From Deltaproteobacteria bacterium (GTDB lineage: Bacteria; Desulfobacterota_B; Binatia; UBA9968): a stretch of DNA of 28,928 nucleotides. A program made the position numbers and the translations under genes. The notes under the pieces are model-generated. The model saw nothing but the letters and a program-made list of their open reading frames with translations, searched no databases and was not told the origin of the DNA. The stretch covers positions 1-28,928 of the forward strand of contig VBKY01000189.1 of assembly GCA_005879255.1 (NCBI GenBank). Reading direction: 5' to 3'. Shown here in pieces: positions 16,629-25,878 of the stretch; positions within the stretch are counted from its first letter, which is position 1, and the number at the start of each line of letters is the position of its first letter.

Positions 16629-16988
16629 CTATCGTTTCAATTCCTCGTTGGCTTTTTTTTGCGAACGACCCTCGGTGATATCGGACACCGAGATATCTTC
16701 CTGAGTCTTACGGGTGGCTTGAGTGAAGCGGACCACGTTGGCGATCGTATCATCGGAAACGATCCCGGTACGGCTATACAGTCCGAGCATATCCGCATAG
16801 AACCCTTCCCGCACCACGGGATTTTTTATGCCCCAGGTTTTGTCGAGGAACCCGAGGATTTCCCCTTTGTTGGCGCGGATGAAATCGACGCTCGTCAGCA
16901 GCGCCTTGATGACCTTCACGATTTCTTCGGGCGATTCCTCCAATAGCCAGCGTCGAGAAAAACCGGGGAGTACTGGGGGTCGAGACAA
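16629..16988 (-). pseudogene. C-terminal remnant of an NMT1/SsuA-like solute-binding protein
   Basis: The 119-residue frame resembles only the last third of an NMT1-type solute-binding protein: EESPEEIVKVIKALLTSVDFIRANKGEI, then a TWGIKNPVVREGFYADMLG-type segment, and KKANEELKR at the end. There is no signal peptide, and no N-lobe is found upstream up to the MFS gene. The first dozen residues do not look like the family. An 8-base T-run on the plus strand (about 16652-16659) near the C-terminal end may mark a further frameshift. It is most likely a decayed copy. Confidence 0.55.
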
Positions 16989-17019
16989 AACTGGGCGACT
17001 GGCATACGATCACTAGCAG

Positions 17020-17100
17020 CTGCTGAAAAACTCCGCGGAGTCCTTCGACGCAGCTCAGAGTCCGTCCTGAGCTTGACGAAGGAACGAACGGGGAGAGTTT
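17020..17100. repeat. Imperfect inverted repeat of the TCCTTCGAC..AGCTCAG type
   Basis: The left arm tccttcgacgcagctcagag (17041-17060) and right arm tcctgagcttgacgaagga (17065-17083) are imperfect reverse complements. They are flanked by aaaactcc and ggggagagtttt, which extend the symmetry. This is a common dispersed bacterial intergenic element. It lies in the 283-bp gap between the solute-binding remnant and the MFS gene, where nothing else is visible. Confidence 0.55.
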
Positions 17101-17271
17101 TGATATCATTTGCATTCCGAATCTTTTTTGAGCAACCTGCTAGCTTGGTTTATGCGAGAAATTCCTCGCGCTGGCTTAAGAATTGAATCTCTTGTTCGCG
17201 GAATTCCTCAACCCATTATCGTTCTCAACCGCGCGGAGCGATTCAGCTCCGCCATGGGCCGGATCGTTTCC

Positions 17272-18534
17272 TTAACGACGGCGCATTTCGGCTCCGAAAC
17301 TTCTTAATCCCGGCATCATGATCCAGCAGCCCAGCGTAAGAAGTCCGCCCACGGCGCCGCCGAAGAGCAGCGCGCCTGGCGCGCCGAGGAGCGCGGCCAT
17401 GAAACCGACTTCGGTGGCACCGACGGCATTGGAGCCTTGAGAAAACATATTGAAGACGGAAAAAGCTCGGCCGCGCAAGTGATCGGGTGTGATTAGATGA
17501 AAGGTGGTTTGGCGCATGACGGCTTGAAGCGAATTGGTCAGGCCCAGCGTGCCGAGCAACAAAAGGGATAACCGGAAGCTCGTGGATATCGCGAAAACTC
17601 CAATAGCCAACGCGTAGGCGAGGAAGGACCAGAGAGCAAGAAGCCCTTTCCGTTTCACGTCGCCGAGCGCGAGCAGCGTGACGGTGCCGATGATGCCGCC
17701 GATCGCTGGAGCGGACGACAACATGCCAAATCCGGCGGGTCCGACAAAAAGAATGTCTTTGGCGAAGATCGGCAGCAGCGGTCTGTAGCATCCGACGCCG
17801 GCAACGATGAAATCCAGCATCACCAATACGAGGATGATCGGCTCGGAAAAAAGAAACGTCACTCCACCCAAGAGGCTCCCCAAAGAAAATTTTTCGCGCA
17901 ATGCCTCGTCGGTTGGCGGAAGCTCCAGCAAAAAGATAACGATGGCGGCTGGGACGTAAAATAGCGCGTTGCAAAGATAGGCATTCCCCGTGCTTGTCCA
18001 TGCTAGGCTCAATCCTCCCAGCATGGGTCCGATCAAATGCGATCCCTGAGACACGCTGGAGTTGAGCGATACGGCGTTACTTAGATGGGAGCGCGGCACG
18101 AGATGAGAAAGCAACGCCATTCGGGTCGGGTTGAGGACGATGTTCAGTGCTGAAGTGAGTGCGGTGGCGACCAGGATATGCCAGACCTGAATAAAACCAG
18201 TCAGCGTCAGGACTCCTAGCGTAACGGTGACGAGCAGATTTCCGAAGATTGTGATGAAGAGCAGTTTTTTCCGATCGAGGAAATCAGCGAGGGTTCCGCC
18301 GAACAATCCAAGTGCAAAAATAGAAATTCCTTGCGCCAGTCCCGTGAGCCCGAGCTGAAAAGCCGAACCGGACAGCTCGTAAACTTGATAGAAGTTCTGG
18401 GCTTGGCGCATCTGCTGGGCGGTCGTAGCAAGGAGTGAGAGAAGAAAGAAAAAACTGTAATCGCGGTAACGCAGCGATGCCCAGGGCGGCAGTAACGCGA
18501 GCTGGTCGTTGTTGTCGGATGGGTCGTCGAACAT
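17272..18534 (-). CDS. MFS transporter, EntS-like exporter family
   Basis: The 420-residue major facilitator protein has about 12 hydrophobic segments. Family marks are WASLRYRDYSFFFLLSLLATTAQQM at the N-terminus and GLFGGTLADFLDRKKLL, the motif-A-like loop between helices 2 and 3. NPTRMALLSHLVPRSHLSNAVSLNSS is typical of the EntS/MFS_3 group, which exports enterobactin and other small molecules in known cases. The substrate here is unknown. It starts 21 nt after the larC stop and is very probably co-transcribed with larC. No siderophore synthesis genes are adjacent on this strand. Confidence 0.88.
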   Translation of the reverse strand: MFDDPSDNNDQLALLPPWASLRYRDYSFFFLLSLLATTAQQMRQAQNFYQVYELSGSAFQLGLTGLAQGISIFALGLFGGTLADFLDRKKLLFITIFGNLLVTVTLGVLTLTGFIQVWHILVATALTSALNIVLNPTRMALLSHLVPRSHLSNAVSLNSSVSQGSHLIGPMLGGLSLAWTSTGNAYLCNALFYVPAAIVIFLLELPPTDEALREKFSLGSLLGGVTFLFSEPIILVLVMLDFIVAGVGCYRPLLPIFAKDILFVGPAGFGMLSSAPAIGGIIGTVTLLALGDVKRKGLLALWSFLAYALAIGVFAISTSFRLSLLLLGTLGLTNSLQAVMRQTTFHLITPDHLRGRAFSVFNMFSQGSNAVGATEVGFMAALLGAPGALLFGGAVGGLLTLGCWIMMPGLRSFGAEMRRR

Positions 18535-18555
18535 TCTCGAAGCGAGTCGGAAGTG

Positions 18556-19719
18556 CTATTTGCCGACGATGCGCATGACCTCGTCGTGCAGTTGCTTGAT
18601 CGGAAGTTTGCTGGCTGCGGCGATACGTTTGAGATCATCGTATTCCGGCGTTGCTCTTCTGCTGCCGTCCGGTTGTTCGACGATCTTCACCGTGACTTCG
18701 CCGAAACGGGTTTTCACCTTTTTAAACTCTCGTCTGAGAATCATCCGGCTCACCGGGTAAGAGCGAATGCCGATAGTCGACGTTTCTTGAAAAATAATCT
18801 TAGCGAGGCTTTGGCCGCTCGATGGCTCGCAAATTACCGTGAGCAAAGTCGCGGGCCGATTCTTTTTCATTTGAATGGACGAAAGAAAGACATCCCGCGC
18901 GCCGGCTTCGAAAAGGCGGTCCATGACATGATCGTAAAGCTGCGGGTTCATGTCGTCGATGTTGGTTTCGATCACCAGCATTTGTTCCTGCTCCCCAGCT
19001 GAGTCGTCGTCGCCGAGGATCAATCGAAAAAGATTCGGGCGATTGGGAAATTCTTTTTGCCCGGTTCCATAGCCCGTTCTTTCAATGGTCATGTACGGTT
19101 GAGCGCCAAAAGTCTTTCCCAGCGTCCGCACGATCGCCGCGCCGGTCGGCGTGACGGTTTCGCTTTCCAGATCGACGCCGAACACGGGTAGTCCCTTGAG
19201 GAGCTCAAGCGTAGCAGGCCCGGGTACCGGAAGAGGGCCGTGCATGGACCGCGTAATCCCCCACCCTAAAGGGATGCGCGAAAAGTGAAAAGAATCGATT
19301 CCGAGTTCATGGATGCCAATGGCAACGGCCATGATGTCGACAATGGAATCGGTCGCGCCGACTTCATGAAAGTGAACCTTTTCGATCGCGACACCGTGAA
19401 TTTTCGCTTCCGCTTCGGCGAGGCGGGTGAAGATGTCGGCACCAATTTTTTTGATTTCAGAATCGAGTTTGCTGCGCTCGATCAGGTCGCGGATCTGTTT
19501 CCACGAACGAGGTGAATCCTTCCTTGCACAGATGACGTGAAGTTGCGTGGCGCGGATTGAATGGACAGTTTTCGTCGTGGCCTTAAGTGCGAATTGGAGA
19601 GTCGGGATTTTCTGAAGTTCTGATTTGAGCTTGTTCAGCGACAGGCCGAGGTCGATGAGTGACGCGACGAACATGTCACCGCTCACTCCACCGATCAGGT
19701 CGCCATAGGCTATTTTCAT
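18556..19719 (-). CDS. larC: Nickel-pincer cofactor biosynthesis protein LarC (DUF111)
   Basis: The single-frame 387-residue LarC homologue begins at MKIAYGDLIGGVSGDMFVAS. ATG 19719 is chosen over a TTG 24 nt upstream because it matches the family's usual start. LarC inserts nickel into the pyridinium dithiocarboxylic acid precursor in a CTP-dependent step, completing the cofactor of lactate racemase and related enzymes. Motifs include KVHFHEVGATDSIVDIMA, TPTGAAIVRTLG and VIETNIDDMNPQLYDHVMDRLFEAGARDVFLS. In Lactobacillus the gene is split by a programmed frameshift; here it is continuous. larA, larB and larE are not in the window. It lies between an alpha/beta hydrolase and an MFS gene on the same strand. 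Confidence 0.92.
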   Translation of the reverse strand: MKIAYGDLIGGVSGDMFVASLIDLGLSLNKLKSELQKIPTLQFALKATTKTVHSIRATQLHVICARKDSPRSWKQIRDLIERSKLDSEIKKIGADIFTRLAEAEAKIHGVAIEKVHFHEVGATDSIVDIMAVAIGIHELGIDSFHFSRIPLGWGITRSMHGPLPVPGPATLELLKGLPVFGVDLESETVTPTGAAIVRTLGKTFGAQPYMTIERTGYGTGQKEFPNRPNLFRLILGDDDSAGEQEQMLVIETNIDDMNPQLYDHVMDRLFEAGARDVFLSSIQMKKNRPATLLTVICEPSSGQSLAKIIFQETSTIGIRSYPVSRMILRREFKKVKTRFGEVTVKIVEQPDGSRRATPEYDDLKRIAAASKLPIKQLHDEVMRIVGK

Positions 19720-19751
19720 TGTGGCTACACATGCCTTCGGCAAAACAACCG

Positions 19752-19831
19752 AGGATGGAGGATCGAGGATAGAGAATCGAAGTTCAAGGGTGGCGATCCT
19801 CTATCCTCCATCACCTGTCCTCGACCTTCGC
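19752..19831. repeat. Inverted GAGGATGGAGGATCG-type repeat
   Basis: The left arm, beginning gaggatggaggatcgagg at 19751, and the right arm, beginning cgatcctctatcctcc at about 19794, are imperfect reverse complements of about 29 nt. The right end tcctcgaccttcg also ends the repeat at 13441-13510. It fills the gap between the hydrolase stop and the larC start. Confidence 0.65.
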
Positions 19832-19836
19832 TTGGA

Positions 19837-21048
19837 TCACCATCCGCGACGCGTTTCCCTGCCGCTGGTTTCGATGCGGACGATCTCCGCCTTGAACGGT
19901 TTATCGAGCAACGTGTCGATGAGCCAGTTGATCACCAACGAGCGCGCGCGCGGATTTCGGATGGAATGGCGCTCTCCTTCGAACACATAGAGAAGTTTGG
20001 GCGCGGGAATTTCGCCCATCAGTTCATAGACAAACTTCATATCGCAATGCTCATCATCCTCGCCGGCGACGACCATGTAGGGACAAGTGATCTTCGAAGT
20101 GACGCCTTTGAGACTCAGCGTCTTGGTGAATTCGTCGAAAGCAGCTTCGTCGTCGTAGCCGGACATATACATGTAATTCAACTTAAACGACGGCGATGAC
20201 ATGTTGAAGATCGCGTACTGGCCCGGTTCCATGCAGACGCCGCTGACGGCGCAGGCTTTGAAACGCTTTTCTTCGGCGACCACGCGTGGCGCCCAATAGG
20301 AGCCCATGCTCGAGCCCATGACGCCGAGGCGATTGGCATCGATCTCCGGGCGTTTGACCAAATAGTCGCAGGCGAGTTTGCCGGCGTCGGCGTAGTTCGA
20401 CGCGGTACATTTGACGCCGCCTTCGCGGGTCTCGCCTTGCCCGGGGCCATCGATCGCGAGCACCGCGAAGCCGCGCTCGATGAACGGATCGCCGGTCGCC
20501 GGGTTGTCTTCTTTCACTCCGTCCATGCCGGGGATGTACATGACGCAGGGGACTTTCTCCGCTGCTTTCCGGCTCGGCGGAAGATGTAAAATCGCTTGGA
20601 TCTTTTTCCCCTCGTAGGGCAGCTCGACCCGCTCGATGGGACGGCCGGCATATTGAATGAACTTGTCGTAGCAGACGCGTTTTTGTTCCTGCCAGTAAAC
20701 GCGCTGAGGATTACCGTCTTCGTAGATCGCCCACATGGCGTTGGTGTAAAAACACGAGGCGATATAGTAATGATCGCGCGCTTCGGGAAAATGGCCGGCG
20801 GCTTCGGCTTCGCGGCCCTGCTGTTCGCGCCGCGTGGCGGCGCGGGAAAACTCGCGGGGGATGTCGACGAATTTCTGAATGCGCCGGCAAACTTCCTGCA
20901 GATCATTTTGCACGCCGGGACCGCAATTGCGAAGAATCTTTCCGGTTCGCCCCTGATCCCAGTCGATGCCGCGGGTTTGAATCACTTGATCTAGAATCCA
21001 ACGCTGCTCGCGCCAGCGTTTCATTTTACGCTCGGTTTCGATTCGCAT
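19837..21048 (-). CDS. Alpha/beta hydrolase, FrsA / DHPON-hydrolase-like
   Basis: The 403-residue hydrolase has a helical N-terminal domain (about 1-140) and an alpha/beta-hydrolase domain. Ser247 in GSSMG is the predicted nucleophile, Asp331 in AGEDDEH the acid and His361 in GERHSI the base. The oxyanion-type loop YIPGMDG and the DGPGQGE motif after strand 4 are typical of the FrsA-like group, which includes 2,6-dihydroxypseudooxynicotine C-C hydrolase. The substrate is unknown. ATG 21048 is preferred over TTG 21075 because GGAGGT lies just before it. It is first in the minus-strand series and divergent from nuoA. Confidence 0.87.
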   Translation of the reverse strand: MRIETERKMKRWREQRWILDQVIQTRGIDWDQGRTGKILRNCGPGVQNDLQEVCRRIQKFVDIPREFSRAATRREQQGREAEAAGHFPEARDHYYIASCFYTNAMWAIYEDGNPQRVYWQEQKRVCYDKFIQYAGRPIERVELPYEGKKIQAILHLPPSRKAAEKVPCVMYIPGMDGVKEDNPATGDPFIERGFAVLAIDGPGQGETREGGVKCTASNYADAGKLACDYLVKRPEIDANRLGVMGSSMGSYWAPRVVAEEKRFKACAVSGVCMEPGQYAIFNMSSPSFKLNYMYMSGYDDEAAFDEFTKTLSLKGVTSKITCPYMVVAGEDDEHCDMKFVYELMGEIPAPKLLYVFEGERHSIRNPRARSLVINWLIDTLLDKPFKAEIVRIETSGRETRRGW

Positions 21049-21061
21049 AAGACCTCCGATC

Positions 21062-21097
21062 GGTTCAAAGTTCAACGTTCAAGGTTCAAGGTCAAAT
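21062..21097. repeat. gttcaa(n) short tandem repeat
   Basis: There are four or five units of about 8 nt with core gttcaa. A related run lies at 26694-26725 in the nuoK-nuoL gap. The rest of the 345-bp hydrolase-nuoA gap shows no gene, only the candidate promoter listed separately. Confidence 0.6.
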
Positions 21098-21323
21098 GAA
21101 TTCGGCCGCGGAAACCGCTACTACTTTGCCTTGACGAAGCAGTCATTGACAAATTTTCTGAGATCTATCTGTTCCTTGAGGAATGCCCTTTATTTCCCTG
21201 CATGTACGTAAGCTTGTCAGCTCTTGCTGCAGAGCTGGAATCGGGCTCGGGAATTGGTGGTGACTTTATGCAAAAAAGCGCGGGTTGGCAAACCAACTTG
21301 GCCCATGCTTACGCCACTGCTGG

Positions 21324-21353
21324 TTGATTAAATGGTCCTTTTATGTTTATAAG
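21324..21353 (+). promoter_or_regulatory. Candidate promoter of the nuo operon
   Basis: TTGATT (21324-21329) and TATAAG (21348-21353) are 18 nt apart, about 40 nt before the nuoA ATG. The match is fair only. Confidence 0.3.
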
Positions 21354-21393
21354 AAAACAGAGCCTTCTTCTGCCGTAATTACGGAAAATTACG

Positions 21394-21780
21394 ATGTTAT
21401 TTGACTTTGCTAATGTCCTAGTGTTTACGGCATTAGGACTTGGGTTTGTGGGGGTCAATCTGCTGATCGGGAAACTGCTCCGACCGGCGAATCCTCAGGC
21501 CCGAAAACTGTCCACTTATGAGTGCGGCGAGCCTTCAATGGGTAGCGCATGGGTGAACTTCAACATTCGTTTTTACATCGTGGCGCTAATCTTTATCATT
21601 TTCGAGGTTGAAATTGCTTTCATCTTTCCCGTGGCTACGGTTTTCCGTCGTTGGGTTGAAGGTGGGGTGGGGGTTTTTGCCCTGATCGAGGTGCTGGTTT
21701 TCGTCGGCATTCTCTTTCTTGGCTTGGTTTACGCATGGGCCAAAGGTGATTTAGAATGGGTGAAGAAGGTTAAGGCCTAA
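21394..21780 (+). CDS. nuoA: NADH-quinone oxidoreductase subunit A
   Basis: The 128-residue NuoA is a three-helix membrane subunit of complex I near the quinone site. The family signature [39 protein letters not shown] is intact, including the ECG Cys of the loop that changes conformation and the acidic pair in helix 2. Length and ends are normal. It is the first gene of the nuo operon; nuoB starts 19 nt later. Confidence 0.96.
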   Translation: MLFDFANVLVFTALGLGFVGVNLLIGKLLRPANPQARKLSTYECGEPSMGSAWVNFNIRFYIVALIFIIFEVEIAFIFPVATVFRRWVEGGVGVFALIEVLVFVGILFLGLVYAWAKGDLEWVKKVKA

Positions 21781-21799
21781 TGCGATTAGGAGATGTGCG

Positions 21800-22312
21800 A
21801 TGAAACCGTTAATAAATTCATTGCCCGAAACAGTTTTCACGACCAAAGTGGACGATATTTTGAACTGGGGCCGAGCCTCGTCGCAGTGGTACATGCTTTT
21901 CGGCTTAGCCTGCTGCGCCATCGAGCTCATGCAAACCGGCGGCCCACGGGCCGATTTGGATCGGTTCGGCGCGGTGCCGCGAGCTACGCCCCGGCAATCC
22001 GATCTTATGATCGTCGCTGGCACACTTACGTACAAAATGGCCAAGCGGACCAAACTACTCTACGATCAGATGCCCGACCCAAAGTACGTTATCTCGATGG
22101 GCAGCTGTGCCAATTGCGGCGGGCTCTTCCAGTTGGCTTATTCGGTTTGCAAGGGGGTCGACAAAATTGTTCCCGTCGATGTCTACGTCCCTGGCTGCCC
22201 GCCACGGCCCGAGGCGCTCACCGAGGGGTTACTGCGAATTCAAGATAAGATGATGCGTGAGCGTTGGCTGGTTAAACCCTCGCGTCCCGTGGAGGAAGCG
22301 GCCGACGCCTAA
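21800..22312 (+). CDS. nuoB: NADH-quinone oxidoreductase subunit B
   Basis: The 170-residue NuoB carries cluster N2, the last iron-sulfur cluster before quinone. Cys38 and Cys39 (LACCAIE), Cys103 (GSCANCGG) and Cys133 (PGCPPRPE) are the four predicted ligands. [23 protein letters not shown] is typical of the family. A strong AGGAG lies 7-8 nt before ATG 21800. Seven bases separate its stop from the nuoC ATG. Confidence 0.97.
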   Translation: MKPLINSLPETVFTTKVDDILNWGRASSQWYMLFGLACCAIELMQTGGPRADLDRFGAVPRATPRQSDLMIVAGTLTYKMAKRTKLLYDQMPDPKYVISMGSCANCGGLFQLAYSVCKGVDKIVPVDVYVPGCPPRPEALTEGLLRIQDKMMRERWLVKPSRPVEEAADA

Positions 22313-22319
22313 ACCAAAG

Positions 22320-22826
22320 ATGGACGCGAAAGATATTTACGCGGCTCTGGAGAAACAATTTCCCGGCAAAGTAAGCGAGTTCAAGGGAGAGGTTTTAGAG
22401 CCCTATTTGTCGGTGGATGGTGCGTCCATCGTCGAGGTCTGCCGATATCTGCGTGACAGTGCTGGTCTGAATTTCGCTATATTGTCGGATTTGACCGCGC
22501 TCGATTGGCCGAAAGAAGAGAAAATCCAAGTCGTTTACCATCTGTTCTCCTATTCGCATAATCATCAAATTGTTCTCAAGGTCGATCTGCCGCGTGCCAA
22601 TCCAAAAATCGCTACGGTCGAAGGGGTCTGGAAGGTCGCGAACTGGTTCGAGCGCGAGGTTTACGATCTGTTCGGTGTCATTTTCGAGGGGCATAGCGAT
22701 CTAAGGCGGATCATGCTGCCAGAAGATTGGGTCGGATACCCGCTGCGCAAGGACTACGTCGAGGAAGAAGAATACGACGGCATCAGCACGCAGCGCGCGC
22801 CGCTGGTGGAAAAACTGCTGCGATAG
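22320..22826 (+). CDS. nuoC: NADH-quinone oxidoreductase subunit C
   Basis: This 168-residue 30-kDa-type subunit belongs to the peripheral arm and is not fused to NuoD. The signature [22 protein letters not shown] and [13 protein letters not shown] is complete. The reading frame is open further upstream to 22257, but that part overlaps the end of nuoB and is not NuoC-like, so ATG 22320 ([10 protein letters not shown]) is chosen. Confidence 0.95.
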   Translation: MDAKDIYAALEKQFPGKVSEFKGEVLEPYLSVDGASIVEVCRYLRDSAGLNFAILSDLTALDWPKEEKIQVVYHLFSYSHNHQIVLKVDLPRANPKIATVEGVWKVANWFEREVYDLFGVIFEGHSDLRRIMLPEDWVGYPLRKDYVEEEEYDGISTQRAPLVEKLLR

Positions 22827-22833
22827 GATAGTC

Positions 22834-23973
22834 ATGAACGAGACCGCTCAAGCCGAAACCGGTTTTTTCGCCGAAGAGATGACCATCAGCGTGGGGCCGC
22901 AACACCCGAGCACGCATGGTGTGCTGCGCTTCGTGGTCAAAACCGACGGCGAAGTGATTAATGAGGCGATTCCCGACGTCGGGTACCTCCATCGTTCGAT
23001 CGAAAAGATCGGCGAGAAAGTGACCTATCATGGCTATGTGCCCTATACCGATCGCGCCGACTATCTAGCCGCAATGTTTGCCAATCAGGCTTTCTGCCTG
23101 GCGGCGGAAAAGTTGGCGAAAACCGAAGTCACTCGTCGGGGGGAATTCTGCCGCGTGATCGCGTGCGAGCTTAACCGCATCGCCAGTCATCTAATTTCCG
23201 TCGGGACCTTCGGTCAAGATATCGGTGCCATGACGCCGTTCGTGCACGCCCTGCGCGAACGCGAAACGATCAATAATCTCATGGAAGAGATTTGCGGCGC
23301 GCGGCTAACCTACAACTATATCCGCATCGGCGGCGTGGGCTACGATATTCTTCCTGAGACCTGCACGAAAATCGTCGAATTCTTAGACCACTTCGAACCG
23401 ATTGTCGATGAGTTCAATCGTCTACTTTCCGGGAACAAGATTTTCATCGAACGGCTCGCTGGGGTGGCGGTCGTCACCAAAGAAGAGGCGTTCTCCTATA
23501 ATCTGGTCGGGCCTAATCTGCGCGGTTCGGGAGTGAAGTGGGATATTCGTCGCGATATCCCTTACTCGATCTATCCTGAATTGGAGTTTGACGTTCCGAT
23601 CGGCACGGCGCATGTGGGAAAACTCGGCGATAGCTTCGACCGTTACTGGGTGCGCATTCGCGAGATGCAGGAGAGCTGTAAGATTTTGCGCCAGTGCCTC
23701 AAGATGATGCCCAAAGGCCCGGCGATCGCGAAGGTGCCGCGTAAATTTAGACCGCCGGCAGGCGAGTGTTATGCCCGCGTCGAAGCGCCGCGCGGTGACA
23801 TGGGCTTTTACGTCGTCAGCGACGGCAGCGAGTATCCCTATCGTGTGAGGATTCGCACCGGCTCTTTTGCGGCAATGAGCATCATCGACAAACTGAGCAA
23901 AGGAATAATGGTTGCGGACCTGATCGCTTTGATCGGTAGCCTCGATGTCGATGCGCCGGAGATCGACCGCTAA
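22834..23973 (+). CDS. nuoD: NADH-quinone oxidoreductase subunit D
   Basis: The 379-residue 49-kDa-type subunit, related to the large subunit of NiFe hydrogenases, forms the quinone pocket with Nuo[23 protein letters not shown] near the N-terminus contains the quinone-site His pair. Also present are [21 protein letters not shown] and the C-terminal [23 protein letters not shown], where the terminal motif ends close to the usual -DIVFGEVDR form, here [11 protein letters not shown]. The gene starts 7 nt after nuoC. nuoH follows directly, with no nuoE, nuoF or nuoG. Confidence 0.97.
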   Translation: MNETAQAETGFFAEEMTISVGPQHPSTHGVLRFVVKTDGEVINEAIPDVGYLHRSIEKIGEKVTYHGYVPYTDRADYLAAMFANQAFCLAAEKLAKTEVTRRGEFCRVIACELNRIASHLISVGTFGQDIGAMTPFVHALRERETINNLMEEICGARLTYNYIRIGGVGYDILPETCTKIVEFLDHFEPIVDEFNRLLSGNKIFIERLAGVAVVTKEEAFSYNLVGPNLRGSGVKWDIRRDIPYSIYPELEFDVPIGTAHVGKLGDSFDRYWVRIREMQESCKILRQCLKMMPKGPAIAKVPRKFRPPAGECYARVEAPRGDMGFYVVSDGSEYPYRVRIRTGSFAAMSIIDKLSKGIMVADLIALIGSLDVDAPEIDR

Positions 23974-23991
23974 ATCCCGGTCACGATAATC

Positions 23992-25188
23992 ATGCAAGCT
24001 TATCTCGACCAGCTTATTCAAAACGGCGCCTTTGCCGGCGTGCCCAGAGAACTCGTGTACGCCGTCGCGATGGTGCTCGCCGCGTTCGTGGTGCTTTCAG
24101 CGTTCGTCGCTCCGCTCGCCGGAGTGACCAGTTGGCTGGAGCGACGCGTATGGGCGCGCATGCAGTCCCGCGTTGGGCCCAACCGGGTCGGGCCGCAGGG
24201 AATTCTTCAGTGGCTGGCCGACGGCATCAAAAACCTGCTCAAAGAAGATTTGATTCCCTCGGCGGCGGACGCGAAACTTTTCTCGCTGGCGCCCTACGTC
24301 GTTTTCATGGGCTTTCTTTGCACCTTTGTGGTGATTCCTTTCGGTGCCAGTCTGATCGTGGCCGATTTGAACATCGGTATTTTTTACATTCTAGGGGTCA
24401 CCTCGCTCGTCGTGGTCGGGATTCTTATGGCGGGCTGGGCGTCCAACAACAAATGGTCCTTGCTCGGCGGCATGCGCTCGGCGGCGCAGATCGTCAGCTA
24501 CGAAATTCCCGCGGGCCTTGCCATACTCACGATTGTCTTCTTGGCCGGCACGATGAGCATGCAGGGAATCATCAAAGCCCAGGGCTGGGGCCCATGGGAC
24601 TGGTTTCTGTTCCATAATCCGTTCACATTCATGGCGTTTTTTCTCTATTTCACGGCCGCGCTCGCCGAGGGAAATCGGACGCCTTTCGATATTCCTGAGG
24701 CAGAATCGGAGCTGGTCGCCGGCTACGTGACCGAATACAGCGGCATGCGCTTTCTGTTCTTCTTCTTTGCCGAGTGGGGCAATCTCTATGTCATCGGCTC
24801 GGTTGCTACCACGCTCTTCCTTGGCGGCTGGCAAGTTCCTCCGTTGCCAATCTTCGAGAACAGTCCGGTGCTGCTGGGCGTCGCGCAGTTCATCACGTTT
24901 TTCTTGAAAGCTTATCTGTGGGTGTTCGTCGCCATGTGGGTGCGCGCGACGCTGCCACGCGTGCGCGTCGACCAGCTGATGGCGCTTTGTTGGAAATATA
25001 TGGTGCCGCTGGCGTTTCTTTGCATGCTGGGAACCATTGGCTTTCTGTTTGTGCCGGATGATGTGCGCCGCATCATCAGCGCGGCGACTTTGGGATTTGC
25101 CATTGCCGTCGCGATCATTTTCTTTCTCCGGGTGGCGTTTCAGATTCGTCACGCCAGGCCGGAGTTATATTGGAAACCGCATATTTAA
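23992..25188 (+). CDS. nuoH: NADH-quinone oxidoreductase subunit H
   Basis: The 398-residue membrane subunit joins the peripheral and membrane arms and lines the quinone channel. It has about eight to nine hydrophobic helices. Family motifs are ERRVWARMQSRVGPNRVGPQGILQ with LADGIKNLLKEDLIP, and the acidic loop AEGNRTPFDIPEAESELVAGY. It is somewhat longer than the E. coli protein. ATG 23992 starts 18 nt after nuoD. Confidence 0.96.
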   Translation: MQAYLDQLIQNGAFAGVPRELVYAVAMVLAAFVVLSAFVAPLAGVTSWLERRVWARMQSRVGPNRVGPQGILQWLADGIKNLLKEDLIPSAADAKLFSLAPYVVFMGFLCTFVVIPFGASLIVADLNIGIFYILGVTSLVVVGILMAGWASNNKWSLLGGMRSAAQIVSYEIPAGLAILTIVFLAGTMSMQGIIKAQGWGPWDWFLFHNPFTFMAFFLYFTAALAEGNRTPFDIPEAESELVAGYVTEYSGMRFLFFFFAEWGNLYVIGSVATTLFLGGWQVPPLPIFENSPVLLGVAQFITFFLKAYLWVFVAMWVRATLPRVRVDQLMALCWKYMVPLAFLCMLGTIGFLFVPDDVRRIISAATLGFAIAVAIIFFLRVAFQIRHARPELYWKPHI

Positions 25189-25201
25189 CCATTGAGGCAT
25201 T

Positions 25202-25771
25202 ATGAGCGTCGTAAGCTACGGAAAAGATATCTGCCAGGCGATTGCATCCACCTTCGAGGGGATGTCGATCACCTTTTCACACCTCATGCGCCGGCCGATG
25301 ACGATCCAGTATCCGGACAAGATTCCGGTGCCGATCCAGGAAACCTTGCCGCTTCGATATCGAGGCATTCTCGAAGTCGATATGGATATTTGCACCGGCT
25401 GCCTGGCCTGTGAAAGAGACTGTCCAATCACCTGCATCACGATCGGCATCGAAATGAATAAAGAAACCAAGCAGCGCCAGTTTACCCACTTCGACATCGA
25501 TGTCTGCAAGTGTATGTATTGCGGGCTCTGCTCCGAGGCCTGCCCGACCGGAGCGATTCGCCATTCCCAGGAATTCGAAGGGGCGAGCTACAATCCCGCC
25601 GGACTGGTGCGCCACTTCGCGCCGCAACCACAGAATCTCTACAAGCCGAAAAAGGGCGGAGAGACGGACCCGAAACTCGTGACGAAGGTCGATATCGGAC
25701 TGAAGTATCTCGATGAGTTTGCTACTCCGGATGGAGGAGGAGCCGCAGCGGAGGAGGGAAAGCAGCCGTAG
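25202..25771 (+). CDS. nuoI: NADH-quinone oxidoreductase subunit I
   Basis: The 189-residue NuoI carries clusters N6a and N6b. Two CxxCxxCxxxCP motifs are complete: Cys64, 67, 70, 74 and Cys104, 107, 110, 114. The N-terminal FEGMSITFSHLMRRPMTIQYPD is typical. The C-terminal extension after about residue 150 is Pro/Gly/Lys-rich. GAGG lies just before ATG 25202. After the stop there are 107 nt before nuoJ in which I see no gene. Confidence 0.96.
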   Translation: MSVVSYGKDICQAIASTFEGMSITFSHLMRRPMTIQYPDKIPVPIQETLPLRYRGILEVDMDICTGCLACERDCPITCITIGIEMNKETKQRQFTHFDIDVCKCMYCGLCSEACPTGAIRHSQEFEGASYNPAGLVRHFAPQPQNLYKPKKGGETDPKLVTKVDIGLKYLDEFATPDGGGAAAEEGKQP

Positions 25772-25878
25772 CGAGGCCACAAGCGAATAGTAAACCGCGC
25801 CCCTTGATTCGAGTCGGATCTTCCGGTAAGTGACCCAAAACGTCTTCAACTTCCGCGATCCCAACAGTTAGAAAAAGT

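Noticed and set aside
17243..18001. Minus-strand 252-residue frame overlapping the MFS gene
   Set aside because: It is Arg/His-rich, out of frame with the clear transporter, and has no recognisable motif.
22257..22319. Upstream extension of nuoC
   Set aside because: It overlaps the nuoB coding end and does not resemble NuoC; ATG 22320 gives the family's normal start.
24391..25152. Minus-strand 253-residue frame opposite nuoH
   Set aside because: Its charged, low-complexity composition is the antisense of membrane helices; nuoH is certain.
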